A stretch of DNA of 64,000 nt from Leptobrachium leishanense. Its lineage: Eukaryota > Chordata > Amphibia > Anura > Megophryidae. The DNA is taken from the NCBI GenBank assembly GCA_009667805.1, contig CM019064.1, positions 269,123,662-269,187,661 of the forward strand, written 5' to 3'. Every line of letters starts with the position of its first letter. Positions within the stretch are counted from its first letter, which is position 1. A program made the position numbers and the translations under genes. The notes under the pieces are model-generated. The model was not told the origin of the DNA and made no database searches. It saw nothing but the letters and a program-made list of their open reading frames with translations. Of this stretch, positions 57,714 to 64,000 are shown one piece after another.

Positions 57714-58482
57714 TAAAATGTATGGGATTCTCATACTTTTCTATGTTTGACAGTCAAAATTGGACTTTTAGCGTTCAGAACTGCAATCCAATACTCTGCC
57801 AGTTGGAGTTCACCAAAAACAATGTATGTATTAGGTTTATTATGCAGACCGTTTGTATATACACAATAGCCTCAGAAGGAGAACATATCCCACCAGGGGC
57901 GATTCATTACTTTCTGCCACAGATTCCAGCAGCCTTTATAGTGACATTTACATGCACACTTTGTGGGGTTCAGGTAACTGCTTGACATGTCAAAACGAGG
58001 ATGTCATCTGGAGGTCATTTGTTTTTACGTTTTGCATTCACAGGCCTTACAAAGTTCAGAATCCACATCGGGCAAATTAGCAGCCCAACAATAAATGTAC
58101 ATGTGTAGATTATAGTTAGGAACACAGCCCACTTATGAACACACAAGAGGAAGCTGACATTTACTCCCTATGAATCATTCTCTCCATTGCCCAAGCACCC
58201 ACCAAGCTATTTCATTCTGATATTTGGCAATGTGTGGAGTCCGAAAAGCTTTAACACTGACCCCTTCACTCCCCAAATAGACTCGATTGTGCATTGTAAT
58301 ACACTGAAAAACACTCCCTAGCATATCAAACAAACATTTTCACATGTTTTTAAAACAAGATTAGTGTGCCCCCTGTGAAGAAATGAAATACACTCTTAGC
58401 TCTCTCCAGTCGCCCTGGAGAGACATAAGCAGCAAACAGCAGCCCTAAACCCCACAGTAACAAAAAGTTCAGACACTTTTGC

Positions 58483-58880
58483 TGCTGCGATGCAACAGTC
58501 AGAGAGAGGGTCGACTGCAGGGAGAGCTCTGGGGTCACTTGCTGCTGCACATGGATGAGATTCAGTGGGTTACAATTGATGAAAATCCCTGTACAGTACT
58601 GATACAATGTGTTACTGTAATTTCCATACACAGGCATTATGCCCCATACATTTTTATATTATGTTATTTGGAATGCTAATTGCTAATGAACACCACAAAT
58701 CCCCACAAGAAGCATATCTGACTATTTGTATTATTTACCTTCATCACACTTAATGCATTGAGGAAAAAAAAGGCTATTTCTGCATGTATGTTGGTAATGC
58801 AGACCCTGTGTGACATTGTGTATGCCAACAGACACCATCTAGAGCTCAATCTCATTTCAACGCTATTTCTGTAAACACAT
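58483..58880 (+). repeat. Dispersed repeat, pair with 51142-51490
   Basis: Second copy of the unclassified repeat, with GTACAGTACTGATACAA, TTACTGTAATTTCCATACA and GGCTATTTCTGCATGTATG. Confidence 0.65.
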
Positions 58881-60142
58881 GAAAAATTAGGAATGAGAAA
58901 ATGTACATTTTAATTTCTCAACACGGCAGCTTCTCTGCAAATTGAATCAATTAAATGGTGTAATAGACAAATAAATGTGACAAAATAAATTTCAACAAAA
59001 AGCGCTTAGTAATGAAGGGGTTAATCCCTGATTACTTTTCAGAAGTCCAACAAAGTAACCAACTTCCTCCCTACCTAAGGCTCAGACAAGAGCTGTCTGC
59101 TAACCGGTGTATAAGCACCATCCTTAATAAGTGTAATCTTAATAGGAGCCAGGTTTTATTTCGCTTTGCTTTGAAAAACATGCTTACAACTTCTATATTA
59201 TTGGTGTCCAACATACAGCATTAATGTCGGACTACATTGTTAGGTCTAAACACATACACACCAGAACACCGCAAAAAACATCCTCCCTAGTTGCAAGTGT
59301 TTAGTGGAGTGTGAAAAAAGTAGCAGTGGTTTACAGTTTTTCCCAAAACGTGCTTCACATATAAAAGGAAAAGCGCGATATTTCCAGTCCTGCTCTGGGT
59401 CTGATCACCTCTGAGAAATATCTGGTTTTATCATACCAGCCTGACAGAGGCAAAATTGACTTCACCTATTTCATAAACAATCATTTAGAATACAGCTCTG
59501 GGGAGATCACAAGACATGTGTTTGTGTTACTGAAGAAAAACCTTCATGAATATTCTGTTTGTATTTCTACGAGATTATATTTCACAATGAATATAAAGTA
59601 AACATACACCACACTAATGGTTTAAGCCACTATACAGTAAAATAGACTGATGTGTGTTTCTGGCATGTGTTACAGAGCTCTAGGATTCACAATTTAAATC
59701 GCCCGGCATATTTGCATTTTTCCCCACCTTGTTTACTACTAACAACACACTAACACCCAGACAAGTTAACCTGGGCGCAGCACAGCGGGAGTGGAAATTA
59801 GGATAATGTTATACTTGCTGAAAGTACACAATACTAAAAAGGACAGTATAAAAAATGTAATATTATTGTGTTTATGTTGCGGATATCTTACATGTGCGTT
59901 GTTTTTCTTTTGTACGTTTAGTTAAAAGACTTTACGTTCTATGCGCCACTGTGTGCATCAATTTTGTGATCTTTTGTGTTGTAAATGGCCCCACGCTGTA
60001 GCTTTACATCACTTGCTCCTCACGGTGTGGCATTGAGCATTTAATGCAGTCTATGGTCAGGCAGGCAACTTGCATTCTTGTATGTAAAACAATATGGAAT
60101 GTATTCAAAGGACATCGCCAGCAGGTATATTTGAATTCTTTT
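58881..60142. other. Intronic DNA without recognised features
   Basis: AT-rich, no element or coding motif recognised. Confidence 0.55.
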
Positions 60143-60464
60143 AAGCTCCCTGTCTTAGCTCATTCAGCTGTCAGCTCTCATCTCTGGTGCACTGGATCAT
60201 AAAGCTGCAAGAGGTGTGTTATCTATATATTCCCTCCTCCACTGACAAATACTTTCGTAGCTAAACCACAGCCGTAATTTTTTGCACATATTTTATTAAA
60301 TATTGCATCATGGGAAAAAGTCACGAAATTGAAACATGAGAATTTGTTTCCTTTTTGCAGTTACTTCAGACAAAAGCAAACAAGCATGTGTTTTATAATG
60401 TGGTGTCATTTGTAATACACAAGTAATCAAATTACAGCTTATGTTAGTGGTGGTGTCCCTTTAA
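60143..60464 (+). repeat. Dispersed repeat, pair with 28974-29331
   Basis: Second copy, starting TTAAGCTCCCTGTCTTAGCT and ending GTGTCCCTTTAA. Confidence 0.65.
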
Positions 60465-62110
60465 ACATTAAGAGCACGTCATTAAAGAATAAATATGGGA
60501 TCCACAACAAAATTGTATATTATTGCAGAACGTAATCTGGCTGGCCTTTGGGAACTTCCAACAATTTAAAAATGTCAAATTTTGAGTGGTGGGACTGTAA
60601 TGGTTATGAAATGCACCACAAAAGTATATATCTTAAGAAAGCAGACATCAAAAGGGTAATTCAAGCATTTTTGTTTTGCCAGAAATCTGTTCCACAGGTT
60701 CGTCTGTTGAAAACAGATGGATAGGCTGATGTTAGTACAGTATAGAGCCAATGTAAAGGGTTACACTATGACTTGTGAACACGCCATGTATATTTAGTGG
60801 ACACAGTGTCCTTTTCCATCTCTGAGGGGCTGATGAAGCCCTCCAGTGCAGGGTCTTGGTTCCTTCTTTAAGGGCTAATCACTGGCATCGTAGTCAGGAA
60901 ACCTACTGTCACCCAACAACGGACAACGCCATTGTCCTATCAGGGTCGTCCACTGGAATCATATGTGTATGACCCAGATCAGTCGATGAACAGGCCGGTA
61001 AACAAAACAAAAAAATAATAAACTTTGCTGCAGGAAGAAAGAAGCCTGTCTTTGGTGCTGAAACGGAGCTTTAGTATCAAGCACAGCCTCCATCCAACAC
61101 GCAGAGAGGGGGTGGGGGGAAGAGATAAAAAAAACTAAAAACACGTCACCAGGCTGCGGGGGGGGGGGGGGAATTAATCCCCGCTCCCTGGTGCTGAAAC
61201 AGGTTTCAGCACCAGGGAGAGCAACGCTGAAGCTGGCTTGCAGAAGAAGAAGAAAAAAAAAAGATGCAAGAGAAAAAAAAAGCCATCAAGAAATTAAAAG
61301 GCTTTTGCTGCGAATTAAAAATGGTTGTATAAAAAGAATATTTTTCTTATGAGCGTCGCGTATGGTGGTCTTCCTATACAATGCATCTTTTTAAGTGTTC
61401 GCAAAGCACGGCGGCATGTTGTAGGATCGGTCGGACGACTTCAGACGATATTGGATGATCGCACCATCACACAAATAAGGTGCCAGTGGACAGCCAGCCT
61501 TAAGATGAAATCAGTGAGGGTCAACCTGAGCTTCAGGCTCAGGGACCATAAAGAGGGAACCAATCTGGTTCCGACTGCCATCCCTTCCAGTCATTGCATT
61601 GGCTGGTCACTCCCTAGAGCATCTAGTCGCCACCCCCCAATGGCCATGTGACAAACTCAGGCTTCCTGAAACCTCCTAAAAGTCTCATATGTACATCTCA
61701 TCCCGTGGAGCAGAGGAAGGAGCAATCTGCCGCATCCCATTGCTTTAAGCAAAAAGGAGACCGAGAACAAATAGTTACCAGTGGCCTTTGCGATTCATCC
61801 ACAATGCTGCACGATCTCTACTCCAGGAGCAGATTCTTGCGGCTACGCACAGTGTGACAGCCGGTATGTGCCCGCCTTGCATTACCTTCCGGGGGTCAGG
61901 CACTAATATAGCAACTACTCCAGAATAGGCACACTAAAAGGGAGAGTATGGTACATTTGCAGACTCCATTTTACTGGCAACCATAGAATAGGGGGACAAA
62001 GATTTTTGTAATAATAACTATAGGGTTAAAATAAAAGTATAGGAGGGGTAGAGAGAGGATCAGGAGGGGTTAGTGTTTAACTCCTCTGTTCCAAACTCTT
62101 GTTTTAACCC
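60465..62110. other. Intronic DNA with small hairpins
   Basis: It holds a stem CTCCCTGGTGCTGAAAC / TTTCAGCACCAGGGAG (61184-61220) next to a 12-13 base G run, and at 62020-62125 an inverted pair (TAGGGTTAAAATAAAAG / TTGTTTTAACCCTAGAATG) that is probably a small MITE. No gene. Confidence 0.5.
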
Positions 62111-63229
62111 TAGAATGTCCCTTTAATCTTTAATACATTCAGACAAATGATATTAGCTAGTAATTACCCTCTACAGCAAACACCACTTGTGTTTTCGCGC
62201 CATCCTTGTATGGGCATATTTTCTACTTTTTATCTTCAGAGTACAAGACCATATTTGCTTTTTACAGAACAGAATTGAAGTTTCAATTTTCAAAGAGGCA
62301 CTAGCTACTAGTATACCATGATAAATAACTCATAAAAAAAACACAGTTTGAGATGTTGCTCTTTCTAGCGATCCTACCAGGGGTAGAGAGAGAAAAAAAG
62401 TACAAAATTGCAATCTGTCAACTTGAAAAAATAAGGGTGAATGGCTGACTTGAACCCAAGGTCTAGAACTCGAAAACCTTTTATTGAATGCATTAAAAAG
62501 GAATACACAAAGACAGAAAAGGAGGGAAAAGTGGTATCAAAAATAAACAAAAGAGAGGGAAGCCTGTGCAGGAACTGCAGACAGTGCACCATACGTGAGA
62601 AAAACCACTAACCTAAAACCAATTGCAACACCTAGTAACCCCGTTTAGTGGTTCAAACCAGTAGCATGGCTGTTGGGGGGGTTAATCCAGTAGGTAAAGG
62701 CCTAGCCAAAAAAAAAGAAGTGAAGCAGACCTTCGAGGATCCACAGGTATAGCAAAGCTACAAGACAGACTACCTAGACACGTTAGTCATATATAGCCTA
62801 TTTAAAAAGCAAAAGGACCAGACTGAGGGCTCTCTAGACAGCTGGCCAAAACATCCAAGTCACAGGATTACATAGGTTGTAAATTAAAAATGAAATTATA
62901 TATTATCTTACTGGTACATCCGGCGTCCTCAAGAGAAAGGAAAACGTAGCAAATATGTATGAATGCCTCCGCACTGGAGGATGGCTGTAGGAGGGGACTC
63001 CTAGAATATTCATAAATGCGTGACATCAGTGTAGAGAGTTAACCCCCGCTTTAACACAGCAATACATTGTGCAAATGACAAATTGAAGGGTCATCCTTAT
63101 ACAGGTTTTAGAAGGGTCCCATTCTCCAAAATGTTCTCACAAACAATTGATCCAACGGTCTGTATATATTGACACATAGGGGCAGATCTACTTAATGGTG
63201 CTCACATCAAAAGGTACTGGAATGAGGCT
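62111..63229. other. Intronic DNA, part possibly 3' flank of the Penelope-like element
   Basis: AT-rich. On the minus strand GGGTTCAAGTCAGCC (near 62444-62458) resembles a pol III B box, but no tRNA fold or A box is evident. 62640-63229 may be the 3' untranslated part of the element that starts further right. Confidence 0.4.
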
Positions 63230-64000
63230 ATTGTAAAAAGGATGTCAAGGTAAAACCTTAATAATTTAAGCCTTGTGGATAGAGAATCTTTAGCCTATAG
63301 ATCCAGAATGCCTCACGTTGCTGTAAGTGTTTGTCAAGGAAGCGCACACCCCCAAATTGCAGAGAGTGATCGGTTTAATGCAGATGAACCGTAAGGCATT
63401 AGGTGGCAAGACACTGGAGTATCCTTTAGGTATCTCACTGAGCATACGTCCTCCAGGATCGGTGCCTTGAACTACCTGATTGCTTTGCCCACATATAATT
63501 TATCACACAAGCAATTTAGCAAGTAGACCCCTGCTGTACTGTGAAGCATTGGGCCCCCCTGAATTCCTCATTGTGGAAACTATCATTGAATTTGTCTGAA
63601 GGTTGCACAATACACTTGCATGTCACACAGGTGCCACATTTATAGGTCCCGGGTTGTCTTTAAGAAAGCCAGGTTTTACAGAGCCCGGATGGTGCAGGGG
63701 CAAGATAACTATGACAAAGCTTATTTTTCTGATTTCCACCCCTTCTTGTTGCAAAATCACTGTAGCCAGATCCGCATAGCTGACAGAATAGGACAATATG
63801 CATTCAGGATTTCTCAGATATCTTCATTGGCCTTGTCCTAATTGGCAATCAGTCTGATCAAGCTTTGGCCGGCTGGGGGCTGTTTGTCACTCAAAAGTAG
63901 TTGTAACAAAACTTTAAAGTCCTGCCTACTGCCATCCCATTTAATGATACTATCATCAATATATCTACACCATAATCTGAGCTGTAAAGGGACACAGGGC
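63230..64000 (-). mobile_element. Penelope-like element, decayed, with RT and GIY-YIG parts (cut by the window edge)
   Basis: Reading the minus strand from 64000 down: WCRYIDDSIIKWDGSRQDFK (YIDD codons 63952-63963), the reverse transcriptase catalytic motif in its Penelope form. Near 63605-63655 there is PGTYKCGTCVTCKCIVQ, the cysteine-rich linker. Near 63480-63530 there is VYLLNCLCDKLYVGKAIR, and then FKAPILEDVCSVR, the start of a GIY-YIG nuclease. Near 63260-63345 there is QQREAFWIYRLKILYPQGLN, its C-terminal Glu-bearing segment. A stop after AIR and frameshifts (between about 63365 and 63345, and between RT and linker) make it inactive. Penelope-like elements use the GIY-YIG nuclease for integration. 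The N-terminal RT lies beyond 64000. Confidence 0.8.

Larger units (their letters stand above)
19295..64000 (-). other. ALCAM: First coding intron of ALCAM (at least 44.7 kb, partial)
   Basis: Everything to the right of exon 2. No signal-peptide exon with a fitting phase-1 end was recognised on the minus strand, and no CpG-island-like promoter was evident, so exon 1 probably lies beyond 64000. A very long first intron is known for ALCAM in other vertebrates. Content is transposons, tandem repeats and AT-rich DNA, itemised separately. Confidence 0.7.

Noticed and set aside
62440..62460. Possible tRNA or SINE from GGGTTCAAGTC on the minus strand
   Set aside because: Isolated B-box-like word without an A box or cloverleaf.
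1..64000. Search for a novel multi-gene system (defence, biosynthesis, operon)
   Set aside because: No adjacent intact coding genes exist apart from ALCAM exons; the rest is intronic repeat DNA.

Overview
This is a stretch of a vertebrate nuclear genome, most likely from a frog (anuran amphibian). The only host gene I can support is ALCAM (activated leukocyte cell adhesion molecule, CD166), on the minus strand. Six consecutive coding exons lie between 19294 and 1187. They read through in one frame across six consensus splice junctions. They encode the mature N-terminus, the whole of Ig domain 1, the whole of Ig domain 2 and the first half of Ig domain 3. The signal-peptide exon lies to the right of 64000 or was not recognised. 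The remaining Ig domains, transmembrane segment and tail lie to the left of position 1. The frog assignment is an inference from the divergence of the protein from mammalian and bird ALCAM and from the style of the repeats; the species is unknown.

Layout. 1-19294: six ALCAM exons with introns of 0.8 to 6 kb, each intron carrying transposon fossils. 19295-64000: at least 44.7 kb of the first coding intron, made almost entirely of interspersed repeats and unclassified AT-rich DNA. The repeats are: (a) hAT-like DNA elements with 8-bp target duplications, three of them copies of one GC-rich family that carries a 20-22 bp minisatellite (9 units, about 3 units and about 32 units); (b) seven short PIF/Harbinger-like MITEs flanked by TTA or TAA; (c) a MITE family with ends reading GGGTTATTC; (d) a Jockey/CR1-superfamily LINE with one long copy and three 3' fragments, one nested inside the long copy; (e) a decayed Penelope-like element with a YIDD reverse transcriptase motif, a cysteine-rich segment and a GIY-YIG segment at the right edge; (f) a probable solo LTR near 52 kb; (g) tandem arrays of 57, 32 and about 20 bp units.

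How it fits together. Only ALCAM shows conserved coding sequence. Most long open reading frames elsewhere come from tandem repeats or low-stop GC-rich repeats. I found no prokaryote-like system, CRISPR array or operon. The most interesting material is structural: nested insertions whose order can be read from target duplications, minisatellite growth inside a hAT-type element, and a mobile element inserted in the loop of a palindromic repeat.
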